This document shows positions 38,085-47,079 of a stretch of 64,000 bases of DNA, one piece after another. Under the pieces are notes generated by a model. It did not search any database and was not told the DNA's origin. It was given only the letters and a program-made list of their open reading frames with translations. Each line of letters opens with the position of its first letter. Position 1 is the stretch's first letter. Source of the DNA: Nonomuraea sp. NBC_00507. GTDB lineage: Bacteria; Actinomycetota; Actinomycetes; Streptosporangiales; Streptosporangiaceae. Position numbers and translations under genes: made by a program. The stretch is from positions 11,532,001 through 11,596,000 of the forward strand of contig NZ_CP107853.1 in assembly GCF_036013525.1 (NCBI RefSeq), in the 5' to 3' direction.

Positions 38085-39632
38085 TTACTGCTGGCCCGGG
38101 AGCTTGAACTTGGAGGGGTCGAAGCCCGGCGGCAGGTCCATCCCCGGAGGCAGCTTGCCGTGCAGGTTTCCCAGCATCCCGCCCTGCTTGGGCGGCGCCG
38201 GAGCATCGCCGGACGACGCCTTCTCCAGCGCCGCCTTGCGCGGGTCACCGCTGACCCGCCGCCCCTTCTTGTTCTTCTTCTGCGCCTTGGCCGCCTTGCC
38301 ACGCCCACCCGGCATGCCCGGGATGCCCATCCCGCCGGCCATCCGCTTCATCATCTTCTGCGCCTCGAAGAAGCGGGTGACCAGGTTGTTGACCGCGGTG
38401 ACCGTGACGCCGGAGCCGGCGGCGATGCGCGCCCGGCGCGAGCCATTGATGATCTTGGGGTCCTGGCGCTCGCCCGGCGTCATCGAACGGATGATCGCGG
38501 CGATGCGGTCGAGATCGCGGTCGTCGATCGAGTTGAGCTGGTCGCGCATCTGCCCCATGCCGGGCATCATGCCGAGCAGGTTTTTGATCGGCCCCATTTT
38601 CTGGACCATCATCATCTGCTCGAGGAAGTCCTCGAGCGTGAAGCTCTCGCCCGACGTGAGCTTGCCGGCCATCTTGGCGGCCTGCTCCTCGTCGAACGTC
38701 TTCTGTGCCTGCTCGATCAGGGTGAGGATGTCACCCATGTCCAGGATTCGGGAGGCCATCCGGTCCGGGTGGAAGGCGTCGAAGTCCTCGAGCTTCTCAC
38801 CCGTCGAGGCGAACATGATCGGCCGGCCGGTGATGTGCCGGACCGACAGCGCGGCGCCGCCTCGGGCGTCGCCGTCGAGCTTGGTCAGCACGACGCCGTC
38901 GAAGCCGACGCCCTCCATGAACGCCTGGGCCGTGGTGACGGCGTCCTGGCCGATCATGGCGTCCACGACGAACAGGACCTCGTCGGGCTGGACCACGTCG
39001 CGGATGTCGGCGGCCTGCTTCATCATCTCCTGGTCGATGCCCAGGCGGCCTGCGGTGTCGATGATGACGATGTCGTGATTGAGGCGCTTCGCCTCGTCGA
39101 TCGACGTGCGGGCGACCCCGATCGGGTCGCCGACGCCGTTGCCCGGCTCGGGCGCGTAGACGGCGACCTGCGCCCGCTCGCCCACGACCTGGAGCTGCTG
39201 GACGGCATTGGGGCGCTGCAGGTCGGCGGCCACCAGCATCGGCGCGTGGCCCTGCTCGCGCAGCCACCTGGCCAGCTTGCCGGCCAGGGTGGTCTTGCCC
39301 GCGCCCTGGAGGCCCGCGAGCATGATGACGGTCGGCGGCGTCTTGGCGAAGCGGAGCCTGCGGGTCTCCCCGCCGAGGATCTCGATCAGCTCGTCATTGA
39401 CGATCTTGACGACCTGCTGCGCCGGATTGAGCGCCTGGGAGACCTCGGTGCCGCGGGCGCGCTCCTTGACCTGGGCGACGAACGCCTTCACCACCGGCAG
39501 CGCGACATCGGCCTCCAACAGGGCGATGCGGATTTCGCGGGTGGTGGCGTCGATGTCGGCATCGGACAGCCGGCCCTTGGCTCGGAGGGAGGAGAAGACC
39601 GATGTCAGCCGGTCGGAAAGCGTCTCGAACAC
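38085..39632 (-). CDS. ffh: signal recognition particle protein Ffh
   Basis: 515 residues. It is the GTPase of SRP that delivers nascent membrane proteins. The N domain begins MFETLSDRLTSVFSSLRAKG. Walker A is LAGLQGAGKTTLAGKLA; IIDTAGRL and VLTKLDGDARGG are the G-domain boxes. The M domain is Met-rich (MMMVQKMGPIKNLLGMMPGM). A C-terminal Gly/Pro/Lys tail follows. The start is the GTG at 39632. A 218-bp gap with a weak hairpin separates it from rpsP. Confidence 0.96.
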   Translation of the reverse strand: MFETLSDRLTSVFSSLRAKGRLSDADIDATTREIRIALLEADVALPVVKAFVAQVKERARGTEVSQALNPAQQVVKIVNDELIEILGGETRRLRFAKTPPTVIMLAGLQGAGKTTLAGKLARWLREQGHAPMLVAADLQRPNAVQQLQVVGERAQVAVYAPEPGNGVGDPIGVARTSIDEAKRLNHDIVIIDTAGRLGIDQEMMKQAADIRDVVQPDEVLFVVDAMIGQDAVTTAQAFMEGVGFDGVVLTKLDGDARGGAALSVRHITGRPIMFASTGEKLEDFDAFHPDRMASRILDMGDILTLIEQAQKTFDEEQAAKMAGKLTSGESFTLEDFLEQMMMVQKMGPIKNLLGMMPGMGQMRDQLNSIDDRDLDRIAAIIRSMTPGERQDPKIINGSRRARIAAGSGVTVTAVNNLVTRFFEAQKMMKRMAGGMGIPGMPGGRGKAAKAQKKNKKGRRVSGDPRKAALEKASSGDAPAPPKQGGMLGNLHGKLPPGMDLPPGFDPSKFKLPGQQ

Positions 39633-39689
39633 GTGGTTGGCCAGTCCTCGAAGCGAATGAACGTCGGAGACTCCAGCCTATCCGCTCTC

Positions 39690-40277
39690 CTAGCCGCTCC
39701 AGCCTGGCACGGCCATGCGAACCGTGAGCGCGTGCTCGACGAGGTTGATCAGAGCACCTTTGACCGAGTCCTTCGAACGCGCGTCGAGCCGCACCATCGG
39801 GATGTGCGGCGCCAACGTCAAAGCGTCACGCACCTCGGCGTCGCTGTGCAGATACTGGCCGTCCCAGCCGTTCACCCCCACGATGAACGGCAGCTGCGCC
39901 TCTTCGAAGTAGTCGATGGCAGGAAAACTGTCGGCCAGGCGGCGGGTGTCCACCAGCACGACGGCGCCGATCGCCCCCCGCACCAGGTCGTCCCACATGA
40001 ACCAGAACCGGTGCTGTCCAGGCGTGCCGAACAAGTACAGGATCAGGTCACTGTCCAGCGAGACGCGGCCGAAGTCCATCGCCACGGTCGTCGTCGACTT
40101 CAACGGCGTCATGCCCAGGTCGTCGATGCCGGCGGAAGCGTCGGTCATGACGGCCTCCGTGGTCAACGGCATGATCTCCGACACCGCGCCGACGAACGTC
40201 GTCTTGCCCACGCCGAAGCCCCCAGCCACGACGATCTTCGTCGAGGTCAGGCCGGGGCTAGAGCCTGCGAAGTCCAC
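39690..40277 (-). CDS. cvnD: conservon GTPase CvnD (module A)
   Basis: 195-residue Ras-like GTPase of the actinobacterial conservon. Walker A is GGFGVGKTTFVGAVS. The G3 region LYLFGTPGQHRFWFMWDDLV and the G4-like GVNGWDG are present. In Streptomyces, CvnD works with CvnA-C at the membrane in G-protein-like signalling. The GTG at 40277 lies 20 bp inside the end of cvnC. It differs from the module B copy at 8 of 195 residues. Confidence 0.92.
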   Translation of the reverse strand: MDFAGSSPGLTSTKIVVAGGFGVGKTTFVGAVSEIMPLTTEAVMTDASAGIDDLGMTPLKSTTTVAMDFGRVSLDSDLILYLFGTPGQHRFWFMWDDLVRGAIGAVVLVDTRRLADSFPAIDYFEEAQLPFIVGVNGWDGQYLHSDAEVRDALTLAPHIPMVRLDARSKDSVKGALINLVEHALTVRMAVPGWSG

Positions 40278-40674
40278 TGAGCACCCTTTCCAGCAGGTTG
40301 ACGTCCGGTCTACCCGCTTCCAGCTGCGGCTGATGCACTCGGAGGAGGCCTTCCGCCGCCATGTCCGCGATCAGGACCCGCACCACGCCGAGCGGGATCC
40401 GCAACAGCGCCGAGACCTCCGCCACCGACCGGACCTGCAGGCAGAGCTGGCTGATCGCCTTGTATTCGGGCGTGATGTGCGAGAACTCCCGATGCTCGGC
40501 GGTCGCCGAGGACACCAGCGCCTCCATCGCCAGCTTCACCTTGGGCGCGGTTCGCCCGCCCGTGACGGCGTAGGGACGCACCGGCGAGGCGGGCTCGGAG
40601 CTGGAGGGCGGAGGCTGCGGGGGCTCCCAGCCGCCGCTGTTCCACCCGCCGCTGTTCCACGATGGGTTCGTCAC
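40258..40674 (-). CDS. cvnC: conservon DUF742 protein CvnC (module A)
   Basis: 138 residues. A Trp/Ser/Gly/Pro tail with a WNSGG repeat precedes the DUF742 domain: PYAVTGGRTAP, then a winged-helix-like region with VSALLRIPLGVVRVLIADM and ending LERVLSGLRRL. It is the middle partner between CvnB and CvnD. The GTG at 40674 has an AGGTGA site 8 bases upstream, which lies at the end of cvnB. Confidence 0.9.
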   Translation of the reverse strand: MTNPSWNSGGWNSGGWEPPQPPPSSSEPASPVRPYAVTGGRTAPKVKLAMEALVSSATAEHREFSHITPEYKAISQLCLQVRSVAEVSALLRIPLGVVRVLIADMAAEGLLRVHQPQLEAGRPDVNLLERVLSGLRRL

Positions 40675-40679
40675 TCACA

Positions 40680-41102
40680 TCACCTGGTCTGGCTGGCGCG
40701 CAGCTCCGCGCGCACAGCCGGAGTCAGCACCTGACCGGCGCGATCAACCATCAATGTCATCTGGTACGCCACCAAACCCATGTCGCAGTCCGGTGCCGCC
40801 AGCACCGCCAGGCAGGAGCCGTCGCTGATCGCCATGATCAGCATCAGGCCCCGCTGCATCTCCACAATCGTCTGGTTGACCGCACCGCCTTCGAACACCC
40901 TGGCGGCCCCTTGCGTCAGGCTCACCAGGCCCGAGGCGATGGCGGCCAACTGGTCGGCCCGGTCAGCCGGGAAACCCGACGAAGCCGCGAGCGGCAGCCC
41001 GTCGGACGAGACGACCACCGCGTGCGCGACCCCGGGAACCGTACTGACGAAGTCGGTGATTAACCAGTCCACTCCGCGAGCCGCGTGGCTCAGGTCGTTC
41101 AT
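40680..41102 (-). CDS. cvnB: conservon roadblock/LC7 protein CvnB (module A)
   Basis: 140 residues, a roadblock fold that binds or regulates small GTPases. The sequence runs HAARGVDWLITDFVS, VVSSDGLPLAASSGFPADRADQL and LVAYQMTLMVDRAGQVL. It differs from the module B copy at only one residue, although many codons differ silently. Its ATG overlaps the stop of a 24-codon mini-ORF. Confidence 0.93.
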   Translation of the reverse strand: MNDLSHAARGVDWLITDFVSTVPGVAHAVVVSSDGLPLAASSGFPADRADQLAAIASGLVSLTQGAARVFEGGAVNQTIVEMQRGLMLIMAISDGSCLAVLAAPDCDMGLVAYQMTLMVDRAGQVLTPAVRAELRASQTR

Positions 41103-41173
41103 TGGCCCTCCTGCGTCGGTCGCATGAACGACAGTCGGCTGTGTTTGATCGGCCGCTCGCTTCGCTCACTCAT
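41099..41173 (-). CDS. 24-codon mini-ORF upstream of cvnB (second of two)
   Basis: It reads MSERSERPIKHSRLSFMRPT then QEGQ. GCAGGAGGG lies just before the ATG, and its TGA overlaps the ATG of cvnB, so it is positioned to be translated and to feed ribosomes into cvnB. Nothing like it lies between cvnA and cvnB in module B. It might equally be a non-coding palindromic repeat that only looks coding; see the paired mini-ORF. Confidence 0.45.
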   Translation of the reverse strand: MSERSERPIKHSRLSFMRPTQEGQ

Positions 41174-41250
41174 GCGCCCTCCTGCGTCGGTCGCATGAGC
41201 GAGCAAGCTCGGCTGTGTTTGATGGTTCGCTCGCTTCGCTCGCTCATGCG
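41105..41250. repeat. two tandem 71-74-bp direct repeats at the cvnA-cvnB junction
   Basis: Units start at 41105 and 41176, with the first bases of a third at 41250. Each ends near CGCTCGCTTCGCTCNCTCATGC. The units are very similar, differing mainly in the middle, so the duplication is recent. It contains the two mini-ORFs. Confidence 0.9.
41170..41247 (-). CDS. 25-codon mini-ORF downstream of cvnA (first of two)
   Basis: It reads MSERSERTIKHSRACSLMRP then TQEGA. It starts in an ATGA overlap with the cvnA stop and ends in an ATGA overlap with the next mini-ORF. CGCATGAGCGAGC (41192-41204, plus) and GCTCGCTCATGCG (41238-41250) form a 13-bp perfect inverted repeat that can fold over its start codon. 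Confidence 0.45.
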   Translation of the reverse strand: MSERSERTIKHSRACSLMRPTQEGA

Positions 41251-44123
41251 CCCTCGTCCCTGCTGTTATTCCTGGGGCCGGACCCGTACGCCCTGCCCTC
41301 GCTGATGTCGTCACGTGCCGCCCGGAAGCCTTGCTGGAAGCTCGAAAGGCGGCTGCGCACCCGGTCGGGCGAGACCGTCGGCATGGGCGCGACGCCCTTC
41401 GGCGCCGAGACGGCCTCGGCGGAGCCGGGCACCAGGTTGGCCTTGGGCACCCGCTTGGGCAGCCCGGCCGCGGTGGCCCCGTCGCGTGCCGGCTCGACCA
41501 CGGCCTCGGCGGCGCTCCAACCGGCGTCGGCCTTGGCCGAACCCCAGGTCGCGTCGTTGTCTACGCCGTGCTCGAACCAGGCGGACTCGACCGAGGCGAA
41601 GATCGGCAGATACTCGTCCCCGGACGAGGCGGGCTCGACCGCCGGCATGGGGCCGGTCGCCGCGGACTCGGTCTCGGGGAAGTGCTGGCGCTGCGTGGCG
41701 GGGGCGGGCTGCTCGGGACCGCGCGTCCACGGGCTGGGCCCCTCGGGTGGCAGAGCGCCCCGCCGGGGCAGGGCCGTGGTCTCTCCCGTGACCGGCCCCC
41801 GCGAGGAGACCCACACGTCCGAGGAGGGAGCCGAGTTGTTCGCCATCCAGTTGTCGCCGGTCGCCGGCCATTGGGGTGCCGATGACCAGGAGCCGCTCGA
41901 CGCCGGCTCCGCCGACGGGTACGACGGGAAGGACGGATGCCCGGGCCCGGGCTGGTAGCCGCCCGGCTGCCACGGCCCGGCGGCCGAGGGCTGCGGCGCG
42001 TGGAAGGCCTGCTCACGAGCGACGCCCGCGCCGGCGGTCGCGGGTGTGGATCCGGCCGTCGTGGGGGTCTGCGCACCGAGCAGGGACTCGGGGATGAGCA
42101 CCATCGCGGTCAGCCCGCCGGAGCCGTGCGGGCGCAGCTGCACCCGGATGCCGTGGCGGTGCGCCAGCCTGGCGACCACGAACAGGCCCATGCGGCGCGA
42201 GACCGAGACGTCGACGGTGGGCGCGTCGATCAGCCGCTCGTTGGCCTGGACCAGTTCCTCGGCGGTCATGCCGATGCCGGAGTCGCTGATGGCGAGCATG
42301 ATGCCGCCGCCGTCGATCCTGCTGCCCGAGACGGGGACGCGGGCTTCGCGGGGCGAGAACGACAGGGCGTTCTCGATCAGCTCGGCGAGCAGGTGGATGA
42401 CGTCGTTGACGGCCTGGCCGGCGATGGAGATGCCCTCGGGCACCTCCAGCACGACGCGATCGTAGTTCTCGACCTCCGACAGTGAGGCGCGGGCGACGTC
42501 CACGAGTTTGACAGGCTGGCTCCAGCGGCGCGGCGGCTCCTGGCCGGCGAGGACCAGCAGGTTCTCGCTGTTGCGCCGCATGCGGGTGGCCAGGTGGTCG
42601 AGCTTGAACAGGTTCCCGAGCCGCTGCTCGTCCTGCTCGCCTTGCTCCAGCCCGTCGATCAGGGTGATCTGCCGCTCGACCAGCGTCTGGCTGCGCCGCG
42701 ACAGGTTCACGAACATCGCGTTGACGTTGCTCCGCAGCTTGGACTCCTCGCCCGCCAGGCGGACGGCCTCGCGGTGCACCTCGTCGAAGGCGCGGGCCAC
42801 TTCACCGATCTCGTCCTTGGAGTTGATCTCGATGGGCGGGACGTTCAGCCGTTCAGGGTCGACGTCGGTGTTGCGCAGCTGGCGGACGAGGTCGGGCAGG
42901 GTCTGGCCGGCGATCTTGAGTGCGTCGCCGCGCAGGCGGCGGAGCGGACGTACCAGCGAGCCCGCCATGATGGCGGTGATGGCGAGGACCAGGAGCAGCA
43001 GGGCGGCCACGATCGAGATGTTGATCGCGGCGAGCTGCCGGTCGCCGCCGGCGAGGTCGGCGCTCCGGGTGGCCACCTGGTCCCCGAGCGACTTCTGGAC
43101 CTGGTGGAGCCGGTCGACGGTCTCGCCGATGGCCTCGAACCAGAGGTCCACGTCCTTGTTGGTGGAGGGGTCGAGCCTGCGCAGGTATTGCTCCCTGGCG
43201 CTGCTCGACAGGGCACCGGCGGCGTTGTTGTGCAGCAGCACGGCGCGGGCGATGAAGAGCTCGGCGCGGGCGATCTTCGCGCTGGCGACGGTCTCGTCGA
43301 ACGCCTGCCGCTGATCCAGCGAGGCGACAGCCAGGAAGGAGTCCCGCTCGCTGACCCGCCGGGCGGTGGCGTCGACGAACGCCTGGAACTCGGTCTCGAG
43401 GAAGGACCCTCGGATGATGCCGGCCATCAGGAGCGCGCGCTGCTTGGAGCCCTCATCCTCGGCTCGGGCGATGGCGCGCAGGGCGGCGCTGGTGGAGATC
43501 AGCTGCTCGTCCGTCGCGCCCTGGGCGACCTCGTCGTAGAGCTGGAGCATCTCGGTGATGGTCTCGGAGTACTTCTCCATCGTCGGCAGGGGCGGCAGCT
43601 GCGAGTCGGTCCCCGCCACCGTCTGGCGCAGCGAGCCCAACTGGCCGAGCCGGACCCTGATGCGCTCGAGGTTCCTTCGGCCGATGTCGGACAGGGACGG
43701 CTCGACGGTCTGCGCGGCCGCCAGGACGCGCTTGACGTTGACGTCGACGACCTCCTGCTGGTCGCTGTAGCGGTCCTTGTCGGCCGCCGACCGGGAGGCG
43801 GCGTAGCGGGCGGCCAGGTCGCGCTCGAGGCCGAGGTCGCGCGAGAGCTCGCCGAATTGGCCGACCACCTTGCCGACCTCGCCGATGACCTGGTACTGCT
43901 CCGCGCTGCCGATCGAAGTGGTGACGCGCAGGCCGCCGAAGACAACGGCCACGATCGTGGGAACGGCGATGAGGGCGATGAGGCGCGTGCGGACACGCCA
44001 GTTGCGCAGCGCGAGCGGGCTCCCCGCCTTGGGCAGGGTCACCTCCGGCACCTCGCCGCCCGCCGGCTGCTCGGGCACGTCCGGAGCCCTACCACGACCG
44101 GGGTCGGTCGTTGTTGTCCTCAC
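41244..44123 (-). CDS. cvnA: conservon sensor histidine-kinase-like protein CvnA (module A)
   Basis: 959 residues. It has a Pro-rich cytoplasmic tail, a membrane segment at about 48-67, a long extracellular helical region of the nitrate/nitrite-sensing (NIT) type, and a second membrane segment (about 375-400). HAMP then leads into a dimerisation block, FKLDHLATRMRRN. The HATPase has ELIENALSFSPRE (N box) and DSGIGM (G1). A 250-residue Pro/Gly-rich tail ends in a conserved LPKRVPKANLVPGS block. The start is the GTG at 44123 (matching module B). Because no response regulator is adjacent, output is probably through CvnB-D. Confidence 0.9.
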   Translation of the reverse strand: MRTTTTDPGRGRAPDVPEQPAGGEVPEVTLPKAGSPLALRNWRVRTRLIALIAVPTIVAVVFGGLRVTTSIGSAEQYQVIGEVGKVVGQFGELSRDLGLERDLAARYAASRSAADKDRYSDQQEVVDVNVKRVLAAAQTVEPSLSDIGRRNLERIRVRLGQLGSLRQTVAGTDSQLPPLPTMEKYSETITEMLQLYDEVAQGATDEQLISTSAALRAIARAEDEGSKQRALLMAGIIRGSFLETEFQAFVDATARRVSERDSFLAVASLDQRQAFDETVASAKIARAELFIARAVLLHNNAAGALSSSAREQYLRRLDPSTNKDVDLWFEAIGETVDRLHQVQKSLGDQVATRSADLAGGDRQLAAINISIVAALLLLVLAITAIMAGSLVRPLRRLRGDALKIAGQTLPDLVRQLRNTDVDPERLNVPPIEINSKDEIGEVARAFDEVHREAVRLAGEESKLRSNVNAMFVNLSRRSQTLVERQITLIDGLEQGEQDEQRLGNLFKLDHLATRMRRNSENLLVLAGQEPPRRWSQPVKLVDVARASLSEVENYDRVVLEVPEGISIAGQAVNDVIHLLAELIENALSFSPREARVPVSGSRIDGGGIMLAISDSGIGMTAEELVQANERLIDAPTVDVSVSRRMGLFVVARLAHRHGIRVQLRPHGSGGLTAMVLIPESLLGAQTPTTAGSTPATAGAGVAREQAFHAPQPSAAGPWQPGGYQPGPGHPSFPSYPSAEPASSGSWSSAPQWPATGDNWMANNSAPSSDVWVSSRGPVTGETTALPRRGALPPEGPSPWTRGPEQPAPATQRQHFPETESAATGPMPAVEPASSGDEYLPIFASVESAWFEHGVDNDATWGSAKADAGWSAAEAVVEPARDGATAAGLPKRVPKANLVPGSAEAVSAPKGVAPMPTVSPDRVRSRLSSFQQGFRAARDDISEGRAYGSGPRNNSRDEGA

Positions 44124-44511
44124 TGGTGGCAACCTCTCGCCATGGCCTGCTTAGGGGGTCTCAGCGGCTTCGTCCCAGGGACGAGTGATCGCAGGCAAGT
44201 TCGAGGCCCAATTTGAGCACAAACCTCATACTTCAGCCAACGCCTCGACGGTATTCAACCGTTCCAAAGTACACATTGTTCACGTCGCAAGCCTTCGACC
44301 ACGGAGCGCAACCACACCCCCGAGTCAGACATATAGCAACAAAGCGCCCTTTGTCCATATATTTACATCTATAGTCGTTTACCGTCATCTTCGATCGATA
44401 AAACTCCCATACGCGGCGCACCGCTGCCGATCGGAGTCCCCCTTCCGGTACGCTTCACGCCCGGTAACCTGTGCCGTCTCCAGAACTTCCCCCTGGTAGG
44501 AGAACCCCCCG
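44124..44511. promoter_or_regulatory. divergent control region of module A
   Basis: 388 bp of relatively AT-rich sequence between cvnA and the binding-protein gene. ATATAGCAACAAA (44331-44343) has a near copy in module B's region, 168 bp and 152 bp before the two binding-protein genes. GGTAGGAGAA gives the ribosome site for the importer. No riboswitch motif was recognised. Confidence 0.5.
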
Positions 44512-45501
44512 ATGACACGCAAACTGCGCTGCAGCGCCGTCGCACTCGGCGTCGCAGTCGCCCTAGTGCTTGCCGGCTGTAGCGGCTCCGACAGTTCCAC
44601 GACCGCGTCGACCGGCGCCAACGGCTTGGAGAAGACCACCATCAAGGTCGGGGCGATCCCGATCCCTGACTCCGTATCGCTCTATATCGCGGTGAACAAG
44701 GGCTACTTCAAGCAGGAGGGCCTGACGGTCGAGCCGGTGGTCATCACCGGTGGCGCGGCCGCGATGCCGCAGCTCCTGAGCGGCGCTCTCGACGCCACGC
44801 TCCAGAACTACGTGTCGGGGTTGGTGGCCGTCAGCAAGGGCCAGAAGATCAAGCTCGTCGCGGAGGCCTCCCAGGGCGCCCCGAACACGTTCAACATCAT
44901 GGTCCCGAAGGACTCGCCCATCAAGACGGTGGCGGACCTGAAGGGCAAGACCGTCGCGGTCAACACTCTCGGCAACATCGCCACGCTCGCCGTGGAGACG
45001 CAGCTCAAGGTGGCTGGGCTCACCAAGGACGACGTCAAGTACAAGGAAGTCCCCTTCCCTGAGATGGGCAACGCGCTCAACACCGGCCTGGCCGACGCGG
45101 CCTGGATGGTCGAGCCCTTCATCACCTCCACCCAGAGCACGCTCGGCTTCCGCAAGCTGGCCGACACGATGACCGGCCAGACCGAGAACTTCCCCATCTC
45201 CGGCTGGTCGGTCACTGAGGAATGGGCGCAGAAGTATCCGAAGACGCTGGCCGCGTTCCAGCGGGCGGTCGCCAAGGCGCTGAAGGATGTCTCGACCGAC
45301 CGTAAGGAGCTCGAGACGGCTCTGCCGACGTACACGAAGATCGACGCGAAGACCGCGTCCGTGATCACGCCGCTGAGCTACCCGACCGAGCTGACCGCGA
45401 ACCGCCTGCAGAAGGTCGCCGACCTCCTGCTCGAATACAAATACATCACGAGCCCGATCGACGTGAAGTCCGTCATCATCCCGGCCCCCGCGGCCGGATG
45501 A
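44512..45501 (+). CDS. NrtA/SsuA/TauA-type binding lipoprotein (module A)
   Basis: 329 residues. The signal is MTRKLRCSAVALGVAVALVL, with lipobox LAGC and Cys23. The mature part matches ABC substrate-binding proteins of the nitrate/sulfonate/taurine/thiamin-precursor class: YIAVNKGYFKQEGLTVEPV, then LNTGLADAAWMVEPF. It lies head-to-head with the conservon. Ligand unknown; the class takes small anions or pyrimidines. Confidence 0.9.
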   Translation: MTRKLRCSAVALGVAVALVLAGCSGSDSSTTASTGANGLEKTTIKVGAIPIPDSVSLYIAVNKGYFKQEGLTVEPVVITGGAAAMPQLLSGALDATLQNYVSGLVAVSKGQKIKLVAEASQGAPNTFNIMVPKDSPIKTVADLKGKTVAVNTLGNIATLAVETQLKVAGLTKDDVKYKEVPFPEMGNALNTGLADAAWMVEPFITSTQSTLGFRKLADTMTGQTENFPISGWSVTEEWAQKYPKTLAAFQRAVAKALKDVSTDRKELETALPTYTKIDAKTASVITPLSYPTELTANRLQKVADLLLEYKYITSPIDVKSVIIPAPAAG

Positions 45502-46274
45502 CCAGTGCTCGAGTGCTCCGCGGCGCCGCCGGCGCCGCGGGGCTCCTTGCCGTCGGGGAACTGCTCATCCGCTTCGTCGTGAGCGACGACGTGGTCTTCC
45601 CCGCCCCCTCGACCATCCTGTACGAAGCCGTGCTCCTCCTGGTCAGCCCCGACTTCCTGACGGGACTCGGCACGACCCTGACCAACTGGGCGCTCGGCCT
45701 GCTGATCGCGATCGGGATCTCCGTCCCCCTGGGCGTGCTGCTCGGCGCGCTGCCGCCGGTGGAGCGGGCCATCAGGCCCGTGCTGGAGTTCATGCGCCCG
45801 ATCCCCTCCGTCGCGATCATCCCGCTCGCCATCCTGCTGATCCCGGTGGACGGGCTGATGAAGATCTCGGTCATCGTGTACGCCTGCATGTGGCCGATCC
45901 TGATCAACACCCTCTACGGCATGCAGGACGTGGACCCGCTGGCCAAGGAGTCCCTGCGCAGCTTCGGCTTCGGCCCGCTGGCCGTGCTCGCCAGGGTGAG
46001 CCTGCCCAGCGCCGCCCCGTTCGTCGCGACGGGGGTCAGGATCGCCGCGGGCATCGCGCTGATCCTGGCGGTCAGCGCCGAGCTGCTGGCGGGCGGCACC
46101 GCCGGCATCGGCGTCTTCGTGGTCCAGGCCGGCAGTGGCAACCGTACGGACCTCATGATGGCGGCGACGTTCTGGGCCGGGATATTCGGCGTGATCGCGA
46201 ACCTGGCGCTCCTGGCCGGGGAGCGCCGCCTGTTCCACTGGCACCGCATGCGGACAGGAGCGCAGGAGTCGTGA
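45498..46274 (+). CDS. ABC importer permease 1 (module A)
   Basis: 258 residues with about six hydrophobic segments. The EAA-like loop is DPLAKESLRSFGFGPLAVLARVSLP. FMRPIPSVAIIPLAIL is also typical of the SsuC/TauC class. Its ATG overlaps the binding-protein stop (ATGA). Confidence 0.9.
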   Translation: MTSARVLRGAAGAAGLLAVGELLIRFVVSDDVVFPAPSTILYEAVLLLVSPDFLTGLGTTLTNWALGLLIAIGISVPLGVLLGALPPVERAIRPVLEFMRPIPSVAIIPLAILLIPVDGLMKISVIVYACMWPILINTLYGMQDVDPLAKESLRSFGFGPLAVLARVSLPSAAPFVATGVRIAAGIALILAVSAELLAGGTAGIGVFVVQAGSGNRTDLMMAATFWAGIFGVIANLALLAGERRLFHWHRMRTGAQES

Positions 46275-47062
46275 AAACCCTCGTGAAGGCCGGCGCCAGG
46301 TTCTGGGTCATCCCCGTGGTGCTCGTCGCCTGGGAGTTCATCGCGCGTGGGCTGGAGGACATCGACTTCCCCCCGCCGACGACGATCGTCGTCCGCATGT
46401 ACGAGCTGTGGTTCTCCGGGCCCGTCACGCGGATCTTCCTGACCGACGACGCGGTGGAGAACCTGCTGCCGAGCCTCGGCCGCATGTTGAGCGGCTGGAT
46501 CCTGGCCGCCGTGCTCGGCGTCGTGCTCGGCGTGCTGCTCGGGCGCTCACGGACGGCGACCGACTACGTGGACCCGCTGATCGAGTTCGGCCGGGCCATC
46601 CCGCCGCCGCTGCTGCTGCCGCTGTTCCTGGTGCTGTTCAAGGCCGGGCTGACCATGCAGCTGGCCGCGATCGTGTTCGGCGTCATCTGGCCCGTGCTGC
46701 TCAACTCCATCGACGGGGTCAGGGCCGTGGACCGCACGTACACGGAGACGGCCAGAGTCTTCAACCTGTCGAAGGCGCAGTACCTCCGGGTGGTGCTCCT
46801 CCCGGCCGCTTCGCCGAAGATCTTCGCCGGGCTGCGGCTGAGCCTGTCGCTCGCGCTGATCCTCATGGTCATCTCCGAGCTGTTCGGCAGCACCGACGGC
46901 ATCGGCTACCAGCTGCTGGTGGCCCAGCGCAGCTTCGACGGCGCGGGCGTGTGGGCGACGATCGCCCTGCTCGGGGTGCTGGGCTACCTGGCGAACTCCC
47001 TGTTCGTACTGGCCGAGCGGCGCCTGCTCGTCTGGCACCGGCAGGCCAACCGCAACGCGTGA
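46271..47062 (+). CDS. ABC importer permease 2 (module A)
   Basis: 263 residues, the second SsuC-like permease. FGRAIPPPLLLPLFLVL and ETARVFNLSKAQYLRVVLLP (the ATPase-contact loop) are visible. The start is the GTG at 46271 overlapping the preceding TGA; a longer open frame lies inside permease 1. No ATPase gene follows in this module. Confidence 0.9.
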   Translation: MKTLVKAGARFWVIPVVLVAWEFIARGLEDIDFPPPTTIVVRMYELWFSGPVTRIFLTDDAVENLLPSLGRMLSGWILAAVLGVVLGVLLGRSRTATDYVDPLIEFGRAIPPPLLLPLFLVLFKAGLTMQLAAIVFGVIWPVLLNSIDGVRAVDRTYTETARVFNLSKAQYLRVVLLPAASPKIFAGLRLSLSLALILMVISELFGSTDGIGYQLLVAQRSFDGAGVWATIALLGVLGYLANSLFVLAERRLLVWHRQANRNA

Positions 47063-47079
47063 TCCCGCTGGAAGGATTC

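Noticed and set aside
41099..41314. A 71-codon protein spanning the repeats at the cvnA-cvnB junction
   Set aside because: Its first half lies antiphase inside cvnA. The ATGA-linked mini-ORFs explain the coding signal better.
44124..44511. Thiamin-pyrophosphate riboswitch before the NrtA-class importer
   Set aside because: Some such importers carry thiamin precursors, but the CTGAGA-type core and partner elements of the riboswitch are absent here and in 52466-52983.
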